Shown one piece after another: positions 10,672-23,963 of a stretch of DNA of 64,000 nucleotides. Under the pieces are notes generated by a model. That model was not told the DNA's origin and did not search any database. It saw nothing but the letters and a program-made list of their open reading frames with translations. This DNA comes from Calonectria ilicicola (taxonomy: Eukaryota; Ascomycota; Sordariomycetes; Hypocreales; Nectriaceae), in NCBI GenBank assembly GCA_020809705.1, contig CP085828.1:4898001-4962000 (forward strand), read 5' to 3'. Position 1 is the first letter of the stretch; each line of letters opens with the position of its first letter. The position numbers and the translations under genes are program-made.

Positions 10672-12679
10672 ATGGAGTCCCAGATTCTCACCTTTCCCGT
10701 TGAGCCCTTGCCATTAGCGTCCTCAGGGTTGCTAATGGTCTACGCACGGCAGTTGCTCGACCAGTACCTACGAGAGCAGCTTTCAAAAAACCAAGTCCCT
10801 CTTCCTCCCCTCCCAAATGTGCAGCTTCCAAAAACAAGGAATGTTGAGCATCTAAGTTTCCGTAAACGGGAGTATCAAGGCCGAGTATGTATCGTCGGCG
10901 CTGGAGTCGCTGGGCTCTATGTTGCCATGATGTTAAAATACCTTGGAATTCACAACGTGGATATTCTTGAGGCATCAAATCGAGTTGGCGGTCGTTGTTA
11001 TACACACAAATTTCCTGATGATGACGAATGTCCACACAATTATTACGACATTGGAGGCATGAGAATTCCAGATATTGACTGCATGAGGTCGTGAGTAATG
11101 TCAAAGGTATCCGATGTACATTCATTAACCGTTTTTAGAACCTCAAATCTGATCGACATGTTAAAACTCCAAGACAGGAAAAGGCCATACACTTATGACC
11201 TCGGTTACGACCCCCCTAGTCTTTACCTGTACTCTCATGTAAAGCAGCCGAGGTATGTCCTTACTAGCGTCTCCTCTCCTTTATACTAAGAATGAATAGC
11301 GCAAAAAAGTTTGAGGCAGCAATCACAGATCCCGTGGATGTCTTTGTAAAAGATTTCCCAAGAGCCTTAGAGGAGGCCGCCAAGTCTGGTGACGATAATT
11401 ATTCTACTCGGTCATGGCTGATGCAGAAGAAGGGGTAAGTCTTTGCTGACTTTTCAAGCACTCGCACGGATGGACACTAATTGGAGTGCAGGATGAGCTA
11501 CATGGAAACGGTGGAGGCAGAGGCTGCGATCACGTAAGTGCGGTGACTTTACGGCGCAATCTGAAATTTAACTTACCATGTGCTAGATCAACTGGTTTAT
11601 TTGATCAATCTCTAACAGAGACACTCTGTGACTACAGCGACTTCCAAGCTGCCAAAGACCAACCATGGTACCGCCTTGAGGGCGGCATGTCCATCTTGAC
11701 AGACACAATGCAGGAGAGACTTGCTAGCAGTAGCTGGCCAAAAAAGCCTTCTCCATCAAAAGGAATCAATGTTTCCTGCGAGACTCCCGTTGTGGCCATG
11801 GAGGATAAGGGCAACAAAGTCCATGTTACAACTGCCGATGCGTTCGGCGACCTCAAAACCGAAGAATACGACATGGTGTTCAACACAACAGCTATGGCTC
11901 CCTTACAGAGGATGGACCTTGAAGGCCTTCACCTCGACGATGATGTTCTGACAGGGATTCGAACCCTCAGCTATGATCGAGCGACAAAAGTGGCGATCAA
12001 ATTCAAATCGCCTTGGTGGGACAGCTTTTATCAGAAGCCAGAAGATTTCGGCGGCATTTCTGGGACAGACCTCCCCATTGGCAATGTGGTGTATCCATCC
12101 TGGAGGGATGGTAAAGACAAACATGCTGTGTTGATTGTCTCGTATAACTGGGCTCAAGATGCAACAAGAATGGGTGCTATGATCCCAGACTACAATGTGA
12201 AAGAGCCAAGCCGTGGGGAGCCGCTTGTTACGCTCTGTCTACGAAACCTTGCCAAACTATGGTCAAAACAACCTAATGCTCCTACATTTGAGTTCCTTAG
12301 TGAGCAATACTTGACTCACCACGCCTGGTCATGGTCCCATGACCCTTATACGGGTGGTGCCTTTGCTCTCTTTGGGCCTGGTCAGTTTAAACACATCTAC
12401 CCAGCATTTCAAAAGACACTTTGTGGAAACAAGTTCGCCATGTGTGGCGAAGCATTGAGCATCAACCACGGCTGGATCTCTGGATCTCTGGACAGCGCAT
12501 ACGGAGCTGTTTTGCGATGGCTACATGGTTTGAAGAGACATGATGATATTGAGACGCTATGGAAATCGAACTTTGGCGCTGGCGCGCAAAAGCACACACC
12601 AGAGATTGATGAAAAGTTGGCTATGGGCACAGTAGAACTGTGCGACATCAAGGAAGGAATGAAGCGAATGGAGTTTTAA
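10672..12679 (+). CDS. FAD-dependent amine oxidase (L-amino acid oxidase-like)
   Basis: Flavoenzyme of the monoamine/L-amino-acid oxidase superfamily, expected to oxidise an amine or amino acid to imine with H2O2 release; substrate unknown. Exon model 10672-11090, 11139-11252, 11300-11434, 11492-11533 and 11587-12679 gives exactly 601 codons (600 residues plus stop); the four introns are 47-57 nt with GT...AG ends. The Rossmann FAD motif VCIVGAGVAGL is at about 72-82, with the ribose-binding acid at E100 followed by ASNRVGGRC. The substrate-side motif YYDIGGMRIPD (about 124-134) and the C-terminal FAD motif CGEALSINHGWISGSLDSAYG are those of fungal L-amino acid oxidases. No signal peptide or clear peroxisomal SKL signal is seen (C-terminus KRMEF), so it is probably cytosolic. 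The last exon ends about 0.7 kb before the AT-rich block, making this the gene closest to the heterochromatin on the left. Confidence 0.9.
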
Positions 12680-13500
12680 AAAGGCGATCGAGAAACATAA
12701 TTATAGACATGGCGACGTGATGAATACCGTACGCCCGAATGAAACATGAAATTTTGGCTGGCCAAATGTTGACAAATTCAGTCCTCAATAATGAAGCTAG
12801 CTCATGCAAGTACCCTCGCCCCAAATATTACCAGTGTTTACCAAATTTAATGACTGGATTTATTTTCATGCATAATCTAAATTATGCATCGCTCTAAATT
12901 TATTTAAACGTTAATCACCCCGTTTCACGTCACGCCTCTCCCGGATGTATTTTCTGACAGACTCTGCATAGCAGTTCTCATATATTCCGCTATGCACATA
13001 CAAGAAGAGAATAAATAACTGTGGAAGAATTTAGATTGATAGAAATACAGGAAAAGAGCTGTTGAATGAAGTCAGACCACTTGTCTTCGACTTCCGAAGC
13101 AACTTGATGGTCTGGGCAGTGGGTAGGATGCAGCGTTTTGACTTAATTTGGTCGGAGGTCTTCCTTTGAGAACCTGGCGGCTGATGCCAACGGCCTGCTG
13201 CTTGGAAGATGGTTTATAGATATCTCATATCATACGGTGAGTGAGGACTTGTAGAAGCCTCGTTTCGAAACCGCTTCGTGGCTTGACTCATGGCAAGTTC
13301 GATCAAACTAAGTGATTCATTCTTATTATCTTCTCATTCTCCCACCTATTTATTTATTTCATTAATTATTTTGTTATTTTTCGATAATTGTATTTTCACT
13401 GAATATTAAATGAAAAAAAAAGTACTTTTGATTACTCAGATAGATACTATCTGGCCCTTCTTTTCCTTGACCTTGATCTATTACTTTCTTTTACCTGTTA
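12680..13500. other. Transition from gene-bearing DNA to the AT-rich block
   Basis: No gene seen. Composition drops gradually: 12680-13300 is ordinary intergenic DNA, and from about 13320 TTTATTTATT-type tracts begin. The change is graded rather than sharp, which could reflect RIP spreading from the repeats into single-copy flank or a degraded repeat at the edge. Confidence 0.55.
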
Positions 13501-14539
13501 ACTTTCTTCTTTGCTTCTGAATGTTATAAATGAAAGTTACTTTATCTAGGATCCTTTATATTTAATTATTATATTAGTGATTATAAATATTTTTTATAAA
13601 GTTTATATTTTCTTTATATAAACTTTTAAATATAAATTTATTAATATTTTATATTATTTTTTTTAAAATAATTATATTTATTATTAATAAATTTTTTATT
13701 ATTTATATTAAATTTATTTTTAAAAAATATTTAAAGCTTATATTTAATAAATCTTATCTTTATAATATTATAAAATTAATAATATTAATTTTATTTATTA
13801 GAACCAATCTATAATTATAAGCTCGGCTGCCTTAGATAATAGCCTTATAAATCAAATAACCCACATATACATATATAAACACTACAGGCTAGCCTAGATA
13901 GATGAAAAACAAAAGTAAGATTTATATAAACCCTAGAGATCTAATATTAGTACTAAAATCTACCTTCCCTTTAAATCTAATATTAATTAGTAAAGAAATT
14001 TATAGATTAATTAAAATTTAAAGAAAGATATTAGATATAATTATAATAAGATGTGCTAAGAGAGAGATATATAGATATTTTATAAAAAATAAGTTTTTTA
14101 TAAGGTTTAATATAGATTTATAAAGGAAAGTTTTTAATAAATTTTTTAGATTTTTTTTAAATTTTTTATTTATTATAAAAATTATTAAATTAAATAAAGA
14201 TTAATATTTTATTTAAATTTAAAAATTAAAAATCTTTTTTATTTATTATATTATTATATTAATTTTTATTTATTTTAATAATTTTTTTTATTATATTAGT
14301 TTTATAATTATATTTATTAGATCTTATTTTTTTATAATTATTTTTTTATATATTTATTATTAAAAATAAAAATAATAAATAGAAATACTTATTTTATATT
14401 TAATTTTAATTAATAATAAAATAAAAATAATCTTTTTATATAAATTTAAAAATATAATAATAATATAATAATTAATTAAAAAAAATTAAAATTATTATAA
14501 AATAATCTTATAAGGGTTATTAACTAGGGTAATTAAAGG
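13500..14539. repeat. Unclassified RIP-mutated repeat DNA
   Basis: AT-rich DNA left of element A that I could not assign to a retrotransposon domain. It contains at 13893-13985 a sequence that matches the reverse complement of 63909-64000, so at least that part is a dispersed repeat. The expected left remainder of elements C and D is not recognisable here. Confidence 0.5.
13893..13985 (+). repeat. Dispersed repeat, heavily mutated copy
   Basis: Begins CCTAGATAGATGAAAAAC and ends CTTTAAATCTAATATTA. It aligns over its length, almost without gaps, to the reverse complement of 63909-64000. In the middle the right-hand copy reads GACCCGGCACTAGTGC where this copy reads GATCTAATATTAGTAC; nearly all differences are C-to-T or G-to-A. 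The element it belongs to is unknown; it may be a repeat terminus. Confidence 0.8.
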
Positions 14540-14907
14540 TGTTATGACCTATAATACGCCCAGGTGGTTAATGATAGTAGAACTAATGCTCACTTACTTT
14601 ATAACCTTATACTAACTAATAAGGAAGTACTTATAAGTAATTACTTATAATATTAATAATTACTTTATAATTACTACTTTAATTATTAATATTTTAAATA
14701 AATTTAATATAATAAGTATTTATTAAATAATAATATATAAGTAAATTAAAATCTACTTTTATAATTAATATTAATTAATTTTTAATATAATTTAATTATT
14801 TTAATTATTATTAATTATTATTTAATATAATATTTTAATTATTTTATTAATATTAATTTTTTATTTTAATTAATTTATTTAATTAAAAAATTAATTAAAT
14901 TATTATA
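14540..14907 (+). repeat. 5' LTR of element A
   Basis: Starts TGTTATGACCTATAATACGC and ends ATTAAATTATTATA, aligning with the LTRs of elements B, C and D. At 368 bases it is shorter than the 397-bp LTRs of B, through internal loss. Its first 100 bases keep more C and G than the matching part of the right LTR. Confidence 0.8.
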
Positions 14908-17900
14908 TATTAAAAGCTTTTATTTAATTAATTATTTATATTTTTAATTAAATAATATTATTAATATATTTACTTTAATTTTAAGTATTTTTATTAATTT
15001 ATTTTAAAATTAATTTTAAAAAAATATATTTATAAATTATAATAAAAATTTTAAAATAAAAACTTTTAAAGAAGTTAATAATAAAGAAAATAATTTAAAT
15101 AAAAGATATTATTAAAAATTTAAATAAAAAAATTAAAAATTATATTTAAATATTTTAAAATCTTTATTATTATATTATAAAATAAAATTAATAATATTAT
15201 TTAAAAATTTTTTAATTTTTTTAATAATTTTAAAGAAGAACTTTAAATTTAATTTAAAATAATTAATAAAAAATAAATTACTTTAAAAGAACTAAATAAG
15301 CTATCTTAAAAAAGATCTTATAATAACTTTCTTTTTAATTTCTAATATTATATAATTAAACTTAATTAAATAAAAGAAATAATAATTAATAAATTTTATA
15401 AATAATTTAAGGAAATTATTTAAAATAAAATATATTAATTTTTAAACCTTTTTATAAAATTTTTTAAATATATAGTTTATATAATATAAATTAATAATTA
15501 ATAATTTAAATAAAAATAATAAAAAAATTAAAAATATAGAATCTAACTTATTAATATTAATACTAAATAAATTAAAATTATAATATATAAAATCTATTTA
15601 AGATTTATAAAACTAGATATAATTTAATAAAAGAATAAATTAAAGATTATATATTTTAATTATAAAAAGAAAAAATATAAATCTTTTAAATATTACTTCT
15701 TAAAAATAAGAAATTAATTTAAGTTTATTTAAAAAAGAAAGTAATTTAATATTATTAAAAGATTTACTAATAAAATCTAGAAGGAATAGACCTTTATATT
15801 AGAAGGAAAAAATAATATTATAAGAAAAACTACTTTTATTATAATTATTAAATATATCTTTCATATAATTATTTTCTTCCTTTTAGGAAAGAAAGATACC
15901 AACAAGGTCACAAGACCTAAAGGCATACCTCAGGATAGACTTCCAGATCTATTAATACAATTACCCTTATGCCAACTCTAGAGCCTAAAGGCAATATATA
16001 ATAAAAACCTTAATAAATAGAATCCTTATATAATAAAAAAAGAATTTTCTACTAGCCAAGAATATAGTAATATACACTCAAATAAATCTCTCTTAAATAT
16101 ATATATATAGCTAAAATATCTGCTATTAAATAATATATTATTTATAAAGGTAATAGCCCTTTTAAAATTAAATTTATAATTTAATATATTTATTAGAAGA
16201 TTTAAGTTAATAATATTTAATTTAATAAAGTTAATAAAAAATAATATAAGAAACTTTAATTATAAATTATATTAAATATTTTATATTTAATAAATAAAAT
16301 TAAATTAATTTTTTAAAAATATAAGTTTTTTTTAAAAAGAAATTTAATTTAAATAATAAGATATTTATTAAAAAATAATAAAAGCTTTTAATATTAATAT
16401 TAAATTATTAAAATATAACTTTATATTTAAGATTTAAATTAAATAATAATTAAAAAAGGTTTTTAAAGAAATTAAATAAATATAAAATAGATCTAGAATA
16501 TAGATAGATTAATAAATTAAAGAAAATGGTTTAAAAGGGAGGATAATCTATGGAAAGGAAAGGAAAAGGAAAGAAAGGATTACTTTTAAATGGATACTAG
16601 AATAGGAAATGCAAACAATGGTTCAATCAAGCAACTAATAGGATACGATTAGTGATAATTATTAAATATAAATCTATTATTATTATTAAATAATAGAAGA
16701 AGAATTATAAATTTTAAAAAATAAAATTTATTTTATAATAAGAAATTAATAAAATAATTAAAAAAGTATAGTTAATTAGAGAAAAAGAAGAAGCCTATTT
16801 ATTATATAAATAGTTAAAAAGAGCTAAGAAAATCGGAATCCTAGTATCTATAATAGATATTTATACTAATAAATCTCTAGTCTAGTAGGACATCTATATT
16901 TATAATAAAAATAGAAAAAGAAGATAAATAATTAATATAAAGAAAATAGCTTAATAAATTAAGGAATTATTATAAGATAAAGATAAAGTCTTCTTATTAA
17001 TTTAAAATAAATAATAATTAGAAAATCTTAATTCTTAATTTATTTAATATAAAAAAGATAATTTTAAATTTAATATAATATATAAAGAATATAAGAATAT
17101 CTTATAAATAAGTTATTATAATTATAATTATTTTATATATATAAAATAAAAATAATATATAATATATTCTTTTATTAAAGTAAAAAATATAATTATTTAT
17201 TATACCTATAAGAAGGACTTTAATTAATATAAAGTAATAGAAAAAAACTTTTATTATTAATTTATTATATTAAAATTAAGTAAGTCTAAGTTCTTTAACT
17301 ATAATAAGCTATTATAAAATAAATATTAAAATCTTAAATATAATATATATATAATAAATAAAATAATAATCTAATCTTAAATAAAAATAAAAAATAATAA
17401 ATATTTTTTATAAAAAAGTAATAAAAGTAGTAATTTATAAAATTATTAAAAGAACTCTTTAAAAAAGCTTTATATTTAATTATTAAAAAGTAATTTTAAT
17501 AATAATTAAAAATAAAAATAAGAGTTAAAAGAAAGTAATATAATATTATAATAAATAGTAAAGCTAAGTAAGATTATATTAATTTTTAAATAATTAATAA
17601 ACTTTAATTATTATAAATAATAAAAATTAATTTATATAAAGTTATTAATATAAAAGGAATATCTTTTAAATATAATAATAATATTATAAATAAAAAAATT
17701 AATTATTTAAAAGTCTTTATTAAAAGATAATCTTTAATATTATTAATATTAAATAATATAATCTAATTTTAAAATACCTATAATTATATAAATATAATCT
17801 TAATATTTATTAATATATTAGCTAAATATAAATATAAGAGAAATATAATATAATTAATAATATTTTTATAAATCTAATTAAAAGATTTTAAATTTCTAAT

Positions 17901-20743
17901 CTTAATTAAGTAAAAAATATAAGTAAAGAAGAATCTTTATTATTTAAAGAAATAAAATATAAATATAAAAATAATTAAAAAAAATAAAGATAATAAATAA
18001 TTATTTATTTTAAAATTTAATTTTAATAAATTAATAAAAATTTTAAAGAAATAAAAATTAAAGTAAAAATAAATAGATTATATAATATATTTTTATAATA
18101 TAGAATTTATAAAAGATTTTTTATAAAAGAATTTAATATTAAATTATTAGAATTTAATTAATAGGATTATAAAATTGTCCTTAAAAATAGATCTAATATT
18201 TAGTTTTACTTTATTTATAATCTTAATTAAATAAAATTTAATACTTTAAAAAAATATATTAAAAATATATTAAAGAAAGAATATATTTATATTTTAAATT
18301 TTAAAGTAAAATACCTTATTATATTTATATTTAAAAAAAATAGAAAATTATATCTTATTATAGATTATTAATAGCTTAATAATATTATTATTAAAGATTA
18401 TATTTTACTATTATTAATAAATAAAATAAAAAATTATTTTTATAAAGTTAATATCTTTATTATATTTAATTTTAAAGAAACTTATAATTTTATTTATATT
18501 AAAGAAAGATATAAATAGAAAATTATTTTTTAAATTAAATTTAAATTATTTAAATATCTAGTTATATTTTTTAAACTTATAAATATATTAATATTATTTT
18601 AAAAAATAATAAATTATATATTATAAAAGTATTTAAATATCTTTATTATTTATTATTTAAATAATATCCTTATTTTCTTATAAAATAAAGAAGAATATAA
18701 AGAATATATTTATAAGACTTTAAAAGTTTTATAAAATATTAAACTTTTAATTAAATTTAAGAAAATTAAATTCTATATATAAAAAGTAAAATTCTTAGAA
18801 TATATTATTAATTCTAATAAAATCTATATAAATTTAAAGAAAATTATAATAATATAAAAATAAAAAATATTAATAAATATAAAAAAAGTATAAATTTTTT
18901 TAACTTTATAAATTATTATTAAAAATTTATTAAAAAATTTAATAAAATTACTTTTATAATAATTAAATTAATTAAAAAAGAAATCATCTTTTAATAAAAA
19001 ATTAAAATATAATAATTATTTAAAATTATAAAAAATATTATTTTAAAGGAACTTATCTTAATTATATTTAATTTAAATAAACTTATAGAATTAAAAATTA
19101 ATATCTTAGACTTTATATTAAGTGCTTAAATTAGATAATATAATAATTAAGGAAATCTATATTTTATAGCTTTTTACTTATATAAGCTATATAACCTTAA
19201 ATTAAATTATTTTATTTATAATAAAGAATTCCTTATTATTATAAATATTTTTAAAGAATTTTAATAATATTTATTAAAAAGTAATTATAAAATTATAATA
19301 TATATAAATTATAAAAATATTACTTACTTTATAATAATCTAAAAACTTAATAAAAAATAATTATAATATATTAAATATCTTTTTAAATTTAATTATTAAA
19401 TTATTTATGTTAAAGAAATTAAAAATAATTATATTAATATAATTAACTATTAATCTAATTATAATATAAAAAGATTAAAAATATAAAAATAATTATTAAT
19501 TTATAATACTAATAAAAACCTAAAGCAAGCCTTAATCAATAAAATAATAATAAAAATAAAAAAAATAATTACTACTATTAAAGTAAAAGAATTATTATAA
19601 GTAACTAGAACCACTATAATAGAAATATTAATATAATATATAAAATAAGATAATCTATTATTAAAGAAAATTAAGGAATATAATCTAATACTTTTTAAAA
19701 AAAAATAGATTATCTTTAAGTACTTAAAGAATATTAAATAGATTTAATAAGAGAAATTTATAAGTATTCTTTATATAATTATAAAGATATTAATAAAATC
19801 TTTAAATAAATTAAGTAGATCTTTTTTTTTAATAAAATAAAAAAAATTAAATAAATATATAAAGAATATAGCTTATATTAATACTTTAAAAAACTAAAAT
19901 ATAAACTATATAGATTATTATAATTAATATTAATAATATAAAGATCTTAAAAATTAATTATAATAGATTTTATTATTAATTTATCTTTTTTAATAAATCT
20001 TATTATAAAAGTATATTATAATAATATTCTTATTATTATAAATTAATTTATTAAAATAATATATTATATTTCTTATAATAAAATAATAAAAGAAAAATAA
20101 TTTATTTTCTTATTTTTTAAATATATAATTATAATTTATAAACTATTAATAAAAATTATATCTAATAAAGAACAATTATTTATATTTAAATTCTAATAAA
20201 ATCTAATATTATTAATAGAATTAAATTATAAGCTAAATATAGTATTTTACCTTTAAATAAATAAATAAACTAAATACTAAAATTAAGAAATTAAATAATA
20301 TTTATAATATTATATTAATTATAAATAAATAAACTAAATAAAAAAATTATTTATTATATAATTAATATATAATATATCTTATAATTATAATATTAAAATA
20401 ATATTAATAAAAGTTAATTTTAATTTTATATTAAATACTTATTAAACTTCTTTAGAAAGTATAATCTAAGTAAAAGTAATAATTAAGTTAAATAATTTAA
20501 AAAAAACTATATAAAGAAATAAAAATTAAATTTAAATTTATTTATAATATTATAAAAAAATATTATAATATAAAAAGGCTAAAAGAACTAACCTTTTTAA
20601 AAGAAGATATAATCTACCTAATAATAAAAAATCTTATAATAAAATAATAAAATAAAAAATTTAATTTTATATAAATTAAACTTTATTTAATAAAAAGAAA
20701 AATATTAAAAAATAATTATAAACTTAATCTTTTAAATAATATT

Positions 20744-21191
20744 TGTTAGAGGTTATAATATAGTAGAAGATAAAAAGGGATAAGCTTATAATTAGGCTTA
20801 GTAAATAAGTATATATTATATTATTATTTTTATTTTAGAGGGGCTATATGTTATATATATAGATAAATATTTCCTTTATTAATAAATAATTTTAATATTT
20901 TAATTTCTAAGCAATTATATTATAAATTAATGATTTATAAGTTTTTATATTATTAATTAATAATTTATAAGCCTTTTATATTATAAATTAATGGATTTAT
21001 AATTATTTATTATAAATTAAAATATTTAATTTTTCTATATAGTATATATAGTATTATTAATACTATATTAGCTTATAATAATAAGAAAAAATTCAGCTAT
21101 TTAATGGTTTAACTTTTATCTTTAAAAGTTTAATATTTAGAGAGTTATTTTAGCTTATTATATTTATTATTTTATAAGTTTTTATTTAACA
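20744..21191. mobile_element. Solo LTR of a different LTR element, inserted in element A
   Basis: A 448-bp TG...CA segment (TGTTAGAGG at the left end, ATTTAACA at the right) interrupts sequence that is continuous in element B near 35820-35830. It is flanked by ATATT (20739-20743) and ACATT (21192-21196), a 5-bp target duplication differing by one C/T transition as expected after RIP. No internal coding region is present, so it is best read as a solo LTR. Inside are short repeats of a TATTATAAATTAATG-like motif. Strand cannot be set. Confidence 0.72.
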
Positions 21192-22119
21192 ACATTAAAG
21201 TTCACCTTATCTTTTACATTTTACTACTAGAATTTAATAATAATATTTAAATCAATATAAGATCTAGCTATAAACTATAAATAAAAAATCTAAAAGATTA
21301 ATAAAAAGTTAAAAAATCCTATAAAGAAAAGAAGAAGATAGAAAATTTAAAATTAAATAGAAAGATTATAAAGAGATAATCTAGGAACCTATTAAATATC
21401 TTATATATTACTTAAAGATACTAAAAGTATTCTTAAAAATATAATACTAAGCAAACTATTAAAATTAATAATATTTTAATTAATAATATTTATAATTTCT
21501 AAAGATTATATTTAAACAATAACCTCCAATTCTATCCAATCTACTTCCTTTAATTTATTTAAAGAAGAAAAATCTTAATATATTATCTTTATATCTTTTA
21601 TTTTAAACTAATATTTTTAATAATAAAAATAAAATAAATAATTTAAGAATTCCTAAATTTTAATTTAAATAATAAGTATCTCCACTTATATATAAAGGAA
21701 CTTCTTCTTAATTATCTTCTCTTTTATATTTAAATAATTAAACTCCCAATTTATCTAGATTATTATAAAATATTAATACCTACTTATACTTATTATTTAT
21801 AAAAATAATATATATATAATTAAAAATATCTTTCAAATATTATATATTCTATTATAATAGGTATATTTATTATAACAATTATTAAAATCTAATAATATTT
21901 TATATTATAAACCTTTAAAAGAGTAAAAAGAATATAATATAATTTTAAAATTTATTAAATTAATAAATTAAATTTAAATATTAATATAAAAATATAGTTT
22001 AGAATTACCTAGATTATAAGGTATAATTAGAAAATATTTTAAAAGTTAAAAATAAGGAACTTATATATAAGGTCAACCTAATAAGCCTTAAGAACAAGAT
22101 TAATAAAGAAAGAATATTA

Positions 22120-22515
22120 TATTATAATCTATAATATACCTAAACAATTAATAATAATAGAACCAATATTTATTTACCTTATAACCCCATACCAACCAAT
22201 AAGGAAGTACTTATAAGTAATTACTTATAATATTAGTAGTTACTTTATAATTAATATCCTAATTACTAATATATTAAATAAAATTAATATAATAAATGCC
22301 TACTAAATAATAATATATAGATAGATTAGAATCTGCTCTTATAGTTGATATTAATTAACTTTTAATATAATTTAATTATCTTAATTATAATTAATTATTA
22401 TTTAATATAATACTTCTATTATTTTATTTTACTATAATATACTTAATTATCTTATTAATAATAAACCCTTTATTTTAATTAGTTTATTAAATTAGGAATT
22501 AACCAGATTATTATA
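22120..22515 (+). repeat. 3' LTR of element A
   Basis: Aligns with the other family LTRs; its start is mutated to TATTATAATCTATAATATAC, while its distal half keeps more C and G. It is 396 bases long, within one base of the B LTRs. The next base (22516) belongs to the reverse-strand element C. Confidence 0.8.
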
Positions 22516-23750
22516 TATATTAAGTTTAGGATTATCTTTTTTATATTAAATAAATTAAAGATTAAGATTTCTTAATTATTATTTACTTTAGACTAATAAA
22601 GAGACTTTATCTCTATTCTATAATAATTCCTTAATCTATTAAATTATTTTCTTTATACTAATTATTTATTTTCTTTTTTTATTTTTATTATAAATATAAA
22701 TATTTTACTAAATTAAAGATTTATTAATATAGATATTTATTATAAATATTAAGATTCTAATTTCCTTAGCTCTTTTTAATTATTTATATAATAAATAAAT
22801 TTCTTCTTTCTTTTTAATTAATTATATTTTCTTAATTACTTTATTAATTTTTTATTATAAAATAAATCTTATTTTTTAAAATTTATAATTCTTCTTCTAT
22901 TATTTAATAATAATAATAGATTTATATTTAATAATTATAATAAAAGTAGTTTTTCTTATAATATTATTTTTTTCTTTTAATATAAAAGTTTATTTCTTTT
23001 AGATTTTATTAATAGATCTTTTAATAATATTAAACTACTTTCTTTCTTAAATAAGCTTAAATTAGTTTCTTATTTTTAAAAAGTAATATTTAAAATATTT
23101 ATATTCTTTCTTTTTATAATTAAAATATATAATCTTTAATTTATTTTTTTATTAAATTATATTTAATTTTATAAATCTTAAATAGATTTTATATATTATA
23201 ATCTTAATTTATTTAATATTAATATTAATAAATTAGATTTTATATTTTTAAATTTTTTATTACCTTTATTTAAATTATTAATTATTAATTTATATTATAT
23301 AAATTATATATTTAAAGAATTTTATAAAAAGATTTAAAAGTTAATATATTTTATTTTAAATAATTTCCTTAAATTATTTATAGAATTTATTAATTATAAT
23401 TTCTTTTATTTAATTAAATTTAATTATATAATATTAAAAATTAAAAAGAAAATTATTATAAAATCCTTTTTAAAATAGCTTATTTAGTTTTTTTAAAATA
23501 ATTTATTTTTTTATTAATTATTTTAAATTAAATTTAAAATTCTTTTTTAAAATTATTAAAAAAATTAAAAAGTTTTTAAATATTTTCTCCTTATATTAAT
23601 AATTCTTTAGATTTAATTATTTCTTTAAGGTTTTTATTATAAATAATAAAATTATTAAGTTTTTATAAATATTATTAATAATTTTAAATTATATTTACTT
23701 ATTATTATCCTAAGATATTTATAATATTTTTAAAATTTTAAATATTATTT
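22516..23750 (-). mobile_element. Element C, left fragment (gag region, reverse strand)
   Basis: Collinear with 51670-53081 of element D, so it is the gag-side part of a reverse-strand copy of the same Gypsy family. It stops at 23750, where element F begins, and resumes at 47779. On the left it is cut at the junction with element A (22515/22516); the rest of C (protease to 3' LTR) is not found in the window. Confidence 0.78.
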
Positions 23751-23963
23751 TATAAAGATATAGGACCAAGAGGACCAATCAAGCACACATACCAAATATA
23801 TACTAACACAAGACACTATAAAGCAAGAACACCTATAAAAGTATTATATAATAAGTATAGGCAAATGGTTCTATAATTTATTAAATTAAAATCTTAGTAA
23901 TAAAAATAAAGGTCTATTATAATCCTATTTATACTTTACTTTAATTATAAATCTAGTTTATTA
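23751..23963 (+). repeat. 5' LTR of element F
   Basis: Starts TATAAAGATATAGGACCAAG and ends TAGTTTATTATA. Its first half retains many C residues that are T in the partner LTR at 47567; its second half is the more mutated of the pair. Confidence 0.82.

Larger units (their letters stand above)
14540..22515 (+). mobile_element. Element A: RIP-destroyed Ty3/Gypsy chromovirus
   Basis: A plus-strand LTR retrotransposon of the same family as B, C and D. Its LTRs are at 14540-14907 and 22120-22515. Between them a continuous but stop-riddled gag-pol can be followed in parallel with element B: protease near 17530-17830, reverse transcriptase about 18180-18750, RNase H about 19080-19340, integrase about 19680-20220 and a chromodomain-like tail near 21270-21420. 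An A-rich polypurine-tract remnant precedes the right LTR. A 448-bp solo LTR sits inside the 3' part. No matching 5-bp target duplication is seen (AAAGG on the left, TATAT on the right), so one side may have been rearranged. Coding capacity is nil. Confidence 0.8.
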
